This document shows positions 11,693-22,379 of a DNA stretch of 64,000 nt, piece by piece; position 1 is the stretch's first letter; every line of letters begins with the position of its first letter. Both the position numbers and the translations under genes were made by a program. This DNA comes from Phytophthora sp. 'mugwort'. Taxonomy: Eukaryota > Oomycota > Peronosporomycetes > Peronosporales > Peronosporaceae. Below the pieces are notes generated by a model, which did no database searches, was not told where the DNA came from, and worked only from the letters and a program-made list of their open reading frames with translations. The DNA lies in NCBI GenBank assembly GCA_033558025.1, contig JAUCEF010000016.1, forward strand, positions 3,844,001-3,908,000, given 5' to 3'.

Positions 11693-11747
11693 GTTGATCG
11701 AGGTTGTATTGCTCCGCTGTGGTGGCGACAGGTGGTCTTCTTGGTTG

Positions 11748-11767
11748 GAAGGAAAATGAAGAATGAA
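11748..11767 (-). promoter_or_regulatory. Oomycete initiator/FPR for the transglutaminase gene
   Basis: On the minus strand the sequence TTCATTCTTCATTTTCCTTC matches the oomycete Inr (TCAYTYYN) joined to the flanking element (CAWTTTNYY). It lies about 60 bp before the start codon, the usual distance for a transcription start. The leader after it resembles the leader of the pseudogene copy at 14950-15009. Confidence 0.7.
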
Positions 11768-12281
11768 CTACTTAACGTCTCAGCAACCCCATCCATCCGA
11801 CTCGTTCATCTCAACGAAAAGCAACGAATCTGCAGTGTTAATCGCGTGGATATTATCCCTTGATGTGCTCGCAGGGTAAGCACGATACTACTGTTTACTC
11901 AGTGCTAGTGTAGAGGTGTCTACGCACGTGCGTAAATCCAGGATTCGCGCCTCCGATCTCGGGGAGACGCATAGCTAGCGACACAACGTGGCCTTGAAAA
12001 CCCCAGTCTACCTAAAGCACATCCTAAACAAGCAACAAGGACGCCTACAGAAGGACGCCTCAGCAACGTCGATTTTGTTTGGATGCAACTTGAGAGAGTC
12101 ATAAAATATGGTGTTTGCGACCGTTATAGGATTACAGTATCTGGCAACTTTTGTTGAGTCCTACGGCATGTGTGGCACAGACTTAGGTTCGATGCGGTAG
12201 TCCCTATGAAGGATGATAACCCTGATTTGTTGTCCCGCACTTGTTTAGGGACTAACGATTATTCCACCCCATCCCTGGGCT

Positions 12282-12309
12282 ACACATATCGACGGAAGAT
12301 ATGGCCTGT
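12282..12309 (+). repeat. Left arm of 28-bp perfect inverted repeat
   Basis: The arm (core CATATCGACGGAAGATATGG) is the exact reverse complement of 12957-12984. Weaker similarity continues on the inner side of both arms (a second TATGGCCTAT motif), with about 55 extra bases in the left copy. This suggests two oppositely oriented copies of a longer repeat rather than a simple hairpin. Confidence 0.85.
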
Positions 12310-12956
12310 GAACAGAAATGCGATCTCATACAAAATCTCTGTGCAAGCGCAGATTATAAAGGACGTTGGTTATGGCCTATCATCGTGATTGATTTTTAAT
12401 TATTCTTTGTTTTGACGAACAGGCGCCAATCAAAATTGACATCCTTCAAAATAAAAAACTATTTATATATATATGCTCGGCGCAGTTATAAACACTATGA
12501 CAAACTGTTTTATTGTAGTCGATCTCGGAGAATACTCGTCCAGGTGCTAAATCGGGTCATTCATTATCATGTACTTGTACACAATAAAACTAACCTCCAC
12601 AAATATTTAGTATTCTTTCACAGTAATACGGTACCTAAATTTAAAATCGTACCTTCCGGATACTTTGAAATCTCATTTTGCTTCAATTATTCTGTTCGCT
12701 ATTGCCTTCAAAATAAAAAGGATATGTAGCTTTTTTATCTGCATCAAATTTAATGGGCAATTAAAAACATGGAGTGGAAACAATTGTGAACATGAATTCT
12801 TACCATGTGCAGCATTAACATACTGTACTCAAAATACAAGATAACTTAGGGCCTCTACTTCGACACAAGTGTGGTCCGACTGTAATTGGTTAAGATACTT
12901 TCCATAGTGAACGATCGGGAAGATCTGACAAGAGTGATATAGGCCATAAGCTTCGT

Positions 12957-12984
12957 ACAGGCCATATCTTCCGTCGATATGTGT
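12957..12984 (-). repeat. Right arm of 28-bp perfect inverted repeat
   Basis: Exact reverse complement of 12282-12309, separated by about 650 bp. Confidence 0.85.
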
Positions 12985-13434
12985 TGTCCACGGACGCAAA
13001 CATTTGGGGGTGCTTTTTCTTCGTTAGAAAGATGAATAGACCACCAGTCTAACGTTACAGTGTACATACAAGATGTCTGAAATTTCTCAGCCAAATTAGC
13101 ACGCTGGCCCCTTTCCTTCTAGGAAATTTCCTTGTTGCCAAGTTCTTATGGATAATTGGGTTTTGCAGCTCATTTGGCGAATTTGATGCTCTAAAGTGCC
13201 TCCGTTCAGCAGAGGGCTAGGGGTCCACCTTCGTTTAGCTGCACGAGCAACAACTTTTTAGCAAATTTGTAGCCAATCAAATCGATCGATTTTCACTGGC
13301 CTAAACGGACTCTTGCACTCCCGCAGGAACTACCCCCCCCACTTCGTTTGTCCATTTGGCGCGCATTGAGACGCCATTCGGACAATCACGAAGAGAAGAC
13401 TAGTATAATAAAGCGGTACCGTGCTGTAAGCAAA

Positions 13435-14329
13435 ATGACTTTCTCTATCGATATTCGGTGGAGTGCTATTATCCTTGTCTACGTTTATAACCTGGACATA
13501 AACACGGTGAGCATATTCTTAAAGATGTCGTTACGCAGCTTAGAGCACTGGTACCAACTCTATAGGAAAACCGAAAATATGTCAAGCCGCCAGCAACGCA
13601 GGAACAAGACCTCAACATGGCCTGCAGACGTGTGTACATTTGGCAAGGGGTATGTTAAAGTTAACCGGTGCTTTTACTTCGAGGAGCTGCGGCTCGAACA
13701 CGAGCTAAGTTTTTTTAGCCTGCATAACCTGTCGGACTCAACAATTTGCCGCGCGCTGCGGTTCGATCTACGGCTCACGCGCAAGGTGCTGATGAAACGA
13801 TCCAGCGAGAGTCTTCCACAAGAGCGCCGAGAGTATGCCCGGCGCTTGCTATCATACTACCGCGGGCCCGGCCAGTTAGTGTTTGTCGACAAGACTTCAA
13901 AGGACGCGAGGTAAGTTGAAATTGCGCGTTCATGTTTCTTTACAATACTAATGAATGCTTCAACTTAGATCTGTGCTCCGCAAGTAGGAGTGGTCTACTC
14001 ATAATACTCCTGCAACCGCAACTCTCTCTTTCAGCCCGGGAAGCCGCGTATTGGTGCTTGCTGCACTCGATGTGACTGTTTTTTTGCGTGGGGTAATGTG
14101 GAGGACACGCTCACGCGACAGAGTTTCCACGACACCTTCAAGACCAAGATATTGCCTCTTGGACCCATGGCCAATACCGAGATCGATAGTGGTCATGGAT
14201 AATGCGAAGATCCATATGTATAAGGAGCTCCAGGATATGGTCAGCTCAACTGGTGCATTGCTCTTCTTTCTACCTCCTTATTCGCCAGACCTCATACATA
14301 CTACGAATAGCTTGCACCGAAAGTATTAA
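13435..14329 (+). pseudogene. Tc1/mariner-type transposase pseudogene, copy 2, with intron
   Basis: From ATG 13435 the first exon is fully open to 13910. It includes a helix-turn-helix region (KMSLRSLEHWYQLY) and ends at the first catalytic motif VFVDKTSKDA. A 58-bp GT-AG intron (13911-13968, with TACTAATGA branch-like sequence) splits the Arg codon exactly as in copy 1. Exon 2 starts SVLRK, then has an in-frame TAG and several frame changes, but keeps VVMDNAKIHMY and PPYSPDL. The terminal NPIE is lost, removing the third acidic residue. It lies between the two transglutaminase copies. Confidence 0.87.
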
Positions 14330-14932
14330 TTTGGCGAGGGGGATCTGTCGGTTGAGTAGCTGATGACGGTACGGTTCGATTATACGCGGCGAGACATAAG
14401 CACGCGGTTGATTATGAAGTGCCAGGATTACGGGTAAAATGCAGAGATGATGGTCAGGCCCCCAATGGCTCCAGTATTAAATAAGGAGTGGAGAAGATTA
14501 GGCCCCAATTTGTCGCTACAATGAAACGACTCCGTCAGCTTGGTGCAGTACCTTACGTGGCTTGATATTTTTTTCTCGTTTACACGCACACCGCACATAT
14601 GTCTCATGTCGAACCCAGCGTAGAACATGACAGACTTAACAAAAATTGACAAGTAAACAATCGTGCACGAGCCTACGAGGTTACGCTCTATGGAAGGATC
14701 GAGGAAAGGGGCAAACATACGCCGATTAATGTCTCTGACTCTCGTTACCTCAATACTGGTACTGAGTAGACACCGACCAAGCGTCTTCAAAGAGCTGCCT
14801 TGTGCTTACTCAGCCCACACATCCAGAGCAACCGATCAAAGCTGCAGGTTCACAGAATCCCGAGAATGGTGTTGCTGCTCTTGTCGCAAGAATTCCTGAT
14901 GTAGGTGGTGAACGGAGACGGCAAGTACCGGT
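14330..14932. other. Intergenic, no recognised feature
   Basis: A minus-strand frame of 120 codons (14428-14790) is open but has no motif that I recognise and no recognisable promoter. I treat it as unsupported. The right part is the upstream region of the transglutaminase pseudogene. Confidence 0.45.
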
Positions 14933-14949
14933 TGCTCATTTTTCCTTTT
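14933..14949 (+). promoter_or_regulatory. Oomycete initiator of the transglutaminase pseudogene
   Basis: TGCTCATTTTTCCTTTT fits the oomycete Inr consensus (GCTCATTYY) about 60 bp before the ATG at 15010. This is the same spacing as in the intact copy. The leader between them shares the words AGACCACCTG and CAGAGCAA with the intact gene's leader, showing that promoter and gene were duplicated together. Confidence 0.65.
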
Positions 14950-15009
14950 CCGTTCAAGCGAGAAGACCACCTGCTATAGCCACAGCAGAGCAAGACACCG
15001 TCATCCGCC

Positions 15010-16375
15010 ATGGTCTACAAACCCAGCACCTGTTTTGTATCGGCTGCCATCGCGTTAGTTGCATTACAAATGCAATATGCCGCCGCTGCGTCATTGAAGG
15101 ACGCTCCCTTCACGTTGTGTACTTCGTACGACCTTAACGAAGATAGCTTCCCAGGTTGCGGTAGTGATATGGAGGACGACGGCACATGCACTGTCATTCT
15201 ACCGGAGGACCTGAACTACCCTAAGGGTTCCAGCCGCAAGCTGAGACGGCAATTGGTGATGAAATTTCGGATCTAGAGGCGCACTTTGGTGTTGCTATGG
15301 AGCTCAAGCTCAAGAATCTGTCTACATCGGCTGCTTACAGCCCGTCGCCGTGGTCAGGCGGCAACTGGCTTAGATTCTTGGAGAGTATTAACTACGAGTG
15401 GATCAAGGGTGAGCCGAGTCCTGCTGAGAAGTACGCGAAAGCGTTCGGTCTGAATGTAAAATTCTTCATGGATGATGTTTCTGCCCAGAATGGTATCGAC
15501 GCCATGAAAAACCGTGCGGACACGTGCACGGCAGCCAGCGATTGCTCTGACTCTTCGCTTATATGTGCGAAGCGATCCGGTGCAAGTTCGGGCTATTGCA
15601 CCCCAACGTGGTACGGAATGGGTCATGCCTGGGCTGCCGCAGCCATTCTCGAGAAAGAGCCGAACTGCCCCGTGACTTACAATGGCGTGACCTTCCAGCC
15701 CATGGACGTCACGGCGCTTATCACGGATGTCTACGCCAATGCCCCCCCCCCCCCCCCCCCCCTCGCAACTGTGTTCACTGGTTCACGCTTCAGCGGTACT
15801 CCAATGATTCGATTGGCGAGTACGGTCGCCACACCGACGACTCATACCGTGACATGAACCCTGGATTTTTCCACATCGTTGCTGCCAACCTGCTCGGTTT
15901 ACTGAACACCACGTTCATCATCGACATAGATGCCTATGCTGTAGTCTGGAACCAGCCTGTCGTTGGTTTCGAGGTGCAAGAGCAGACAGTAATGACCACG
16001 GAGGAAGCTGCAAAGAAGTTTTACAGCCTCGACTCATATCCTTGGAATGTCGATGCATCGAGCATCGTACAGGTCAAGATGCATATGTCGTGGGTCACTG
16101 AGGCAGTGGCTAATGGCGACCTCGTATCTTCGGGTAGGATTTCAGACTTCACGGTCAGCGATAACTACATCTATCTTCTAGAGCTGAACGACGAGGAGGA
16201 GATCATTGGTGGCGAGTAGCTGTACGACTCAAACGACAACCACCCGGACTTCCTGTGGCTGCCGGAAGCGAAGCCTAAAGCGGACACCGTCTCCAGTTTT
16301 GGTCTCAGTTACGCCAACGTGACGATGCTACTGGAGAAGGCGGTGACATGCGGCGAGCCCGTTTCGACTCTGGTC
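15010..16375 (+). pseudogene. Transglutaminase elicitor pseudogene
   Basis: This is a full-length relative of the gene at 10331-11692 in the opposite orientation. Signal peptide, mid-region and C-terminus align throughout. Breaks: a frameshift near 15245-15258, a one-base loss near 15795 and a Trp-to-TAG change at 16217-16219. A run of 21 C (15742-15762) inserts prolines where the intact gene has none. The candidate catalytic cysteine is glycine (WYGMGHAWA, GGT at 15621-15623), so even a repaired protein should lack crosslinking activity. The Pep-13 region (15944-15982) reads VWNQPVVGFEVQE, sharing the unusual Val and Glu with the intact gene. Expression cannot be judged, but the initiator is preserved. 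Confidence 0.93.
15742..15762 (+). repeat. 21-base poly-C tract inside the pseudogene
   Basis: Twenty-one consecutive C encode a short proline run between the segments aligned to NSNISVVFTGS in the intact gene. The reading frame is the same on both sides of the tract, so the tract itself is not the frameshift. Confidence 0.9.
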
Positions 16376-16379
16376 TGAA

Positions 16380-17170
16380 AGGGTGCGTTGGCTGCGTAGG
16401 TGCTGTTTTGTTTTCTAGACTTTTGCACATGCGGCACCCGCTTCACTCCGTTATTTTTTTGCTACTTCACGTTAGAGAAAATACAATACCAATAGGTAGG
16501 GTGAATTGGGACTCGCGGTTTTCGTTTTGATTATAATTGAATTCCTTCGAAAAACCAAATGATACTATTCAGGAAGTTTAATATTGTCTTAATATGAGAT
16601 CTTGAAATTCGCATGCATACTCTTATCAATATATCTTCTAATAGCAAACTACTATCGCCCGGACATTGATCTCCTCCATGCACTCCTGGCGGTTGTGACT
16701 CAGAATTAGCTGTCTTTGAGGTCTGCTCGAACGCATAGGGGTTCATTACAAAAGTACCCGTAGAGAACACCCTCTCCTGAAAAACGGTGTTCGAGCTGCG
16801 AGGCGGCCAACTCGCGCCAGCGTTTTTTTAAATCATCGGGAATGCCCGCTAGCCAGTTTCCAACACCCCACCGACGGAAGTCAATGTACTGGCAAAATCG
16901 CTCCACATTCCAGACTCGTTTATCATACGCTTGAGACACTGATAGGTCCCAACACAATATTGCGGCCGTCCGACCCATTGACTGCTGACGGGAGAGGGCA
17001 AAGTCTGGCTATCTGGAACTTAATAGCTTCGAATAGCAATTCAGATAGTAATAGAATAGTATGCAATGCAAAGCGTTTAATAAACAGAAGTTTACAAAAT
17101 AGTAATACTACTATTGTCATTGTAATAAATTAGTACCAAAAAGTGAATAATACTATTTTTATTCAGTGTG
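16380..17170. other. Intergenic, one unidentified minus-strand frame
   Basis: A 90-codon minus-strand frame (16706-16978) contains a tryptophan-rich stretch (RRWGVGNWLAGIPDDLKKRW) that looks protein-like, but I cannot place it in a family. The rest is AT-rich without features. Confidence 0.4.
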
Positions 17171-17174
17171 AAAA

Positions 17175-19038
17175 ATGCAATTCAGTCAGGTGTTTGAGTG
17201 GGAATTTGAAGTGGTTGCTATTTGGTCAGGTGCCAAATTTAGAAACCGTCTCAAACAGGAATATAAGTTTCTTGAGATGCGCTGTGGGTTGATCACTCTG
17301 CAACCTGCACGACGCATCGCTATGGAGCGTGACGATCAAGATGTAGAGCTGGTCGCAGGTATGGAGTTCTTAAGCATTAAGGCACTGAAGGAATACGTAG
17401 CACGATACTGTGTCTACCATGATTTCGCACACAACAAGCCGAAGAATTAACGCGACTATCTAAAAATTGTTTGCGTCTCGCATGTCGAGTGCACTTTCGA
17501 GCTCCGTACTTCTTTTTCTTAAAAAACTAGCCTCGCTCGGATAACGTTTCTTGAAGAATCTCACTCAGCTACTCACGCAGATTTGTGGCAGTGACAGCCC
17601 TCTCAAGTTAGTCAACAGTTTTTAATTGAAATTGCTCGCGATTGCTTTGCTTGTCAAAGCGTGGGGTCTAGTCCCACGCTAGTAGTCAATAGTAGTCAAT
17701 TGGGCTCGAAGAAATTACGGACTCTCTATATCTACCCCGTCGCGTGGCGAGCGCTGAAATGTGTACGAGAAGGTTCAATGCTGAGACTTGCGCACAGCTA
17801 CTAGTACTTACATGGATATTTGAGAAGTTCGTGGCAAGTAATCCTGGAAATTTTTCAAATTTGAGCGAACTGAAGGCAACAAGTGCAAGACGTAGTGTTG
17901 TTTTGGAACGTTTGAGAAAGCACTCGGGCATTGCATGCCTATCATTGCAGTGGATGTATGCCATCTTCGCGGAGCGGACCATGGTACATTTTACTTGGCC
18001 CCCACGTGACCGGGGCAGACGTTATTCTGGTTATCAGATTCGCCATCTCGAATGCTGCCGAGAATAGAGATGATTGGTCTTGGTCCCTAACATATATCCT
18101 GAGGCACTTCCCGGTAGATCGAATTTATCAGATTTGGTTTCATGAGTGATCGCGACAGAGGAATTACGCCATCGGTGCGTAGAGTTTTTCCGACAGTGCC
18201 CCACTCATCCTGATCAGAACATATAAAGCGGAATGTGATTGACGAGTGTAGAATTCGATTCATGGTTTGATTCATAATCTCGCTAGAGAAACCGACAAAC
18301 GTGAGTTAATTGAATTTGTGAGGAGATCGGATCAACAAGCAAAGATGCTCTTGAGTACTTGAACTGCATCGATAAATCGATTTGGATCTCGCCTTATTTT
18401 TCAGTCCCTTGATACGGAATTGTCACGTCGAACTCAGCTGAGTCCGTCAATAGCAGCATTGGGGAGTTTGGTTTAGGTACGGGTCACACCTTAAGGTCGT
18501 TGCAGGTAGATGGTGATGAAACGATCTTTCGAATTGAATCAGAAATACGGACGACACAACGCAATGGATATCATACCATCGACGATGATCAAGATCAATG
18601 TCAACAAAAAGGCAGGACGTACTCGCCATGTAGCGCTACAGACAGACGGTAAGTTCGCCGTAGAGAGGAAGAACAGAATCGTCAGCCTCGACTCAAACCA
18701 TTGATCGTGCGGACTCTGGGTTGAATATCAGTACCTGCGTACACGCCTGTGCTGCACTGCATAAGTAGCACATGTCAGTATACACATCAGTGGCACCTTA
18801 CTATCGTTACGGCTGTCTTCAATCGATCTTCGCAACGAGCTTGAACCCGATAGATATCGAAGCGTCCATCGCCTACGATATAACCAAACTTCCTGATAGT
18901 TATCGCCGTGCATGTCGCCACAAGAAACCAAAATGTGTGCGCAGTCTAGGTGACGTTATACCAGAAGAGTTTCCAATTGCGTGCAATGGTTGTAGTGAGG
19001 CCACAACATACGTACGTGCGGATGGCGACAACTACTAA
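17175..19038 (+). pseudogene. Mutator-like (MULE) transposase pseudogene with SWIM remnant
   Basis: Fragments in several frames line up with a MULE transposase. The N-terminal region is MEFLSIKALKEYVARY (near 17361). A pre-catalytic block follows with ALKCVRERFNAET and ASNPGNFSNLSEL (17750-17870). The core has ILVIRFAISNAAENRDDWSWSL (17995-18105), where an E-to-D change falls at a catalytic-type position. Next comes MSDRDRGITPSVRRVFP (18143-18195) with a second Asp, then an SEHIKRN motif after a TGA. Later TSNSAESVNSSIG (18423-18465) and SCGLW...LH (18706-18756) match the TSN motif and a decayed SWIM zinc finger. Stops and shifts are frequent. No terminal inverted repeats were recognised. Confidence 0.82.
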
Positions 19039-19203
19039 AGCGAGAAATGAATAGGCAAACCAATGGTTAGTTTAATTTTATCAATGCAAATACGCTCATA
19101 AAAATCAAAAGAATATTCACGTTTGTAGATCTACGTACGCGTTCTTCCTGGCATGCTCCGACATGCTTCGTCGTCGCGTAGCCATCATACAGGAAGTTGT
19201 ATC

Positions 19204-19745
19204 TCATAACGCGTGTAAGGGATCCACCGCGATGGCAGTCATCGCAGTCTCCAGCACCTTCAGCCGCGTGACAATGGGCTGGTTGTGCAGTGCATTAATC
19301 CGTCGCCCACCGTCGCCGCGTTGGCATTGATCGCCTGGCCGTCTGCGTCCAGGGACCTGACGGGGACCGTGGGCACAGTGCCGCTGCTTGAGCGTCTTGG
19401 ATCCACTCGCGGCGGCCGCATCGGACGACAGCAGCTGTAGGCGGTAGCACACGCGGGTCAACTTCTCGGAGCTCGGGCGAAAGAAGCTCATGTGGTCGCT
19501 CTGCCGCTGAAGCTGGAGCATGAGGTGCGACGAGCCCGGCGCGGAGCTCACGTACCCCACGTAGCTGAATAGCTGGGCTTCTGGCTGTGGGCTTGCCACT
19601 CTCGTACAGTGCGCGCACGGGCTTGATGTCCTTGGAGCGCTGTCGTGAAGCTGGGCATCGTGGTGCTGATGGAGAAGGGGGCGACAAGGGCAATGCTGGT
19701 TAGGCGGTCAGCGACACCCTTCGACAGTGTCTGACCAAACAGCAA
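19204..19745 (-). pseudogene. Unidentified GC-rich coding remnant
   Basis: Three overlapping minus-strand frames are open over about 540 bp with GC-rich third positions, unlike the AT-rich surroundings. The most coherent reading moves between frames (KDIKPVRALYESGKP, then EAQLFSYVGYVSSAPGSSHLMLQLQRQ, then RLKVLETAMTAIAV), which implies at least two frameshifts. I do not recognise the family. It could be a fragment of a host gene carried in by a transposon. Confidence 0.4.
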
Positions 19746-22370
19746 CCACCTGACCGAACTGCAAATTCCGACTCAAACACCTAACTAAATCGCAATTTCC
19801 CTTTTATTATAATAAACGCTTGGAGGTACAGTAACTCGTGCCCCACCAGCTAGATAAACATACAAGTATGTTGGCGGTATGTATAGTATAGTATGCAAGG
19901 TAATATGTTTAGCTCGAAGATGGCTTCTATGCCGGGTTGAAGAACTGCAGGATAGAGGGCTTTTTTTTGGACGGCCTGACTTGCGCTTTCTCCTCTTGGA
20001 TTTGGACCCACATAATCTGTGTTGCTAGTCGCGGTGTTGAGATCCGGCGCATTTATGATTAAATCAGGCGCAGCTGCGTAGTTGGCCAGGAACTGTTGCG
20101 GAATCGAATAATATTTTGCTGATAAAGATTTCATTTTTTCTCTGAGAGCTCCTTGGCTGGGTGACGCGGTAGGTGGATTTGTGAATAGAAGTTTTCCAAA
20201 TGGTGCGAGCATCATATCCAATAACTCGACGATAAATGCTTATCTCGATCATAACAAAGCAGACCACCTATTTGCGAACAGTGGGGCATTTTACTGAGCA
20301 AGTATTTTATTTCTCCTGCAGCGGGCTACAACTCGAGCTATTTCTTTGAAATAGATCAAGATAATTGTACAGTACGCAAAAGCGGTACAATTATACAGTG
20401 AAAACGTCAGACGACGAGGCTACCACCTTTGCAATGATCGAGCCTAGCAACATCGAATTTATTAAATTTATTCTATTAACGGTTTTCACCTTGTTGACTT
20501 CTTACAAGCGACGTGGATGTACTGATGTCCATCCTGCGGGTAGCACGGCTACACCATGCAATGATGCGGTCGGCAATGTTGTGCGAGTGTCCAGGTAACA
20601 AGAAACAAAGAACCGCCTTTCTGTATGGAAACACCACGGACAACATGAAAAAAAAACATCATGACCGCCTTGGACTTGTTTTGTTCTACACAATTGCCGA
20701 GTAGGCTAAAGCCTACCTGTGCAGGTGACACGCCGTTGCAAGCGTCTCTCTGCAACGCCGATACGTGGTAGAATAATCGTAGACTGAAAAGTTCATCTGC
20801 GCGCGTTCGTCGTATAAAAAGCAGACGTTATTTCGCTCGTTTGTGATATCGTCACTACAGAGTTCTGGATAATCAAGTTGCTGTTAAAGTAACGACGGGC
20901 GGGCACGAATGTCCATAATGAGGCACTGAACCCCCCCCCCCCCGCAAAATCCTACGCTTGAATTTGAATACGGACGTTATTGTGCTCGCTCACATCTCCG
21001 CCACGTCAGAATTGAAGTCATCAGGAGAGCCAAATCTGTCTGAATAATCTCACTTGGCAATAGTTGATCTGGTGCAGCAAACCCGCATAGACTTTATGAA
21101 GGTCGATACATTGAGCAATCGCGTCATCTATGCATGTGTGGTTTCCCCAGTAATATGGTCTGCTTTTCATCTTCGCTAATGCCGGTGTCGCCCAACGGGA
21201 TATCCAGTCTAACCCAACAATCTCGAATGTCTTCAGCTGTTCTTGTAAGCCGCGCGTCACTATAGTATAAATGCACGTACTGCGTAAACCTTGAGTAACG
21301 TTAAGTTCTTGAAGTAGGACCGCCACGCTTGATGTTATCAACATATCTAGCACGGACTACGGTCCCATCAAATTTGGCTCAGTAAAGTATTGCCGGGACA
21401 ACAATAAGCACAGGGAAATCTATCTTTTAAAATCCAAGTAGCACAGTGCATTTTTAACGCATCGACGCCCTTATCATACGAAGCGTGTGGATGTGTTGCC
21501 TGAGTCTGCAAGTGTGCCATTCGTTAGATCCCAGCTCACGGATCTTGCGCAAACGATCATTACGAGAGCCACCGACAGAAATTACGGCTCGAATTTCATT
21601 CTTCGGTAATCTCTGCTGCAGCAGCTGCGGCACGATGCGTTCTGACTGCTGCCACTCGATGACGGCATAACTGCTGTCCCACGAATTCCAATCATCACGC
21701 ACGCAATTTCTTCACAATCTTCTCGCCAAGTTGGCCGACAGCTCGGAGGTTGGCATCTTCATGTCGAGTAGGGCCCTCTTTACGCTTCCGCCCAGGGACC
21801 GCTGTCTGTGAGCCCCCCCCCCCCCCCCCCACCAAGACGACGAATATATTTGCTAATCTGTTTCTTCCATAGTGAGATGACAACTGCTCTTAAGCCTAAA
21901 GATAAACAATTTCGCTTATCCTCAATTGTATTTGCGGTAACACGGGTTACCGCCAAACGTTTCATATTACCAATCTGGTCATGTTTTGACTTATTGAGAC
22001 AATCAAAGTGAAATTGGTATAGTGTTCATACCCTATAACAATAATAAATGCTTAGGTTGAACCGAAACAAAATCAAGTTCATCGTGAGAGAATTGCACAG
22101 AGACTTCGCATACAAATTTAAAAAGATGCCTCTCGGAGCAAAAAATCGTACTTCGAGGTAGTCTTTTTAGTATAGCAGCCTAATTACATGGTCGCGTCGG
22201 TATATCAATGGCATGTCGGTGTAAATATGACACTAGGGATGCTCACACCGGTATGCCGGTGTCACAGCGGTGATCACCCGGCTTAGGAGTTCCGGAACCA
22301 CGAAGGAACTTGCCTGCTGGTGAAGAAGAGATGACTTCAGTACTTGATGGTTAATCCGAAACTGAACATT
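19746..22370. other. Repeat-rich region without an identified gene
   Basis: Short open frames exist on the minus strand at 19850-20221 (123 codons), 21021-21353 (110 codons) and 21454-21702 (82 codons, containing VISVGGSRNDRLRKIREL). The last two look protein-like and lie on one strand, possibly one decayed mobile element, but no family is recognised. Two long C tracts occur at 20931-20943 (13) and 21813-21830 (18). Near 22200-22280 there are several CCGGTATGCCGGTG-like words. Confidence 0.4.
21813..21830 (+). repeat. 18-base poly-C tract
   Basis: Uninterrupted run of 18 C in non-genic sequence, one of five C runs of 12 or more in the window. Confidence 0.9.
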
Positions 22371-22379
22371 CAGTCGTTA

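Larger units (their letters stand above)
11770..13340. other. Intergenic between transglutaminase copies, with an inverted repeat
   Basis: No supported gene. It carries a 28-bp perfect inverted repeat (12282-12309 and 12957-12984). Around the right arm a minus-strand frame of 79 codons (12855-13094) is open, and the arm-coded words (HISTEDMAC) also occur on the plus strand at the left arm, so both arms are probably decayed copies of one coding repeat. A run of 8 C lies at 13333-13340. Confidence 0.5.

Noticed and set aside
14360..14400. tRNA-like GGTTCGATT word
   Set aside because: No matching acceptor or anticodon stems could be folded around it.
17657..17680. 8-bp stem (AGCGTGGG/CCCACGCT) as a terminator or RNA gene
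   Set aside because: It lies inside the decayed MULE coding region and is short enough to arise by chance.
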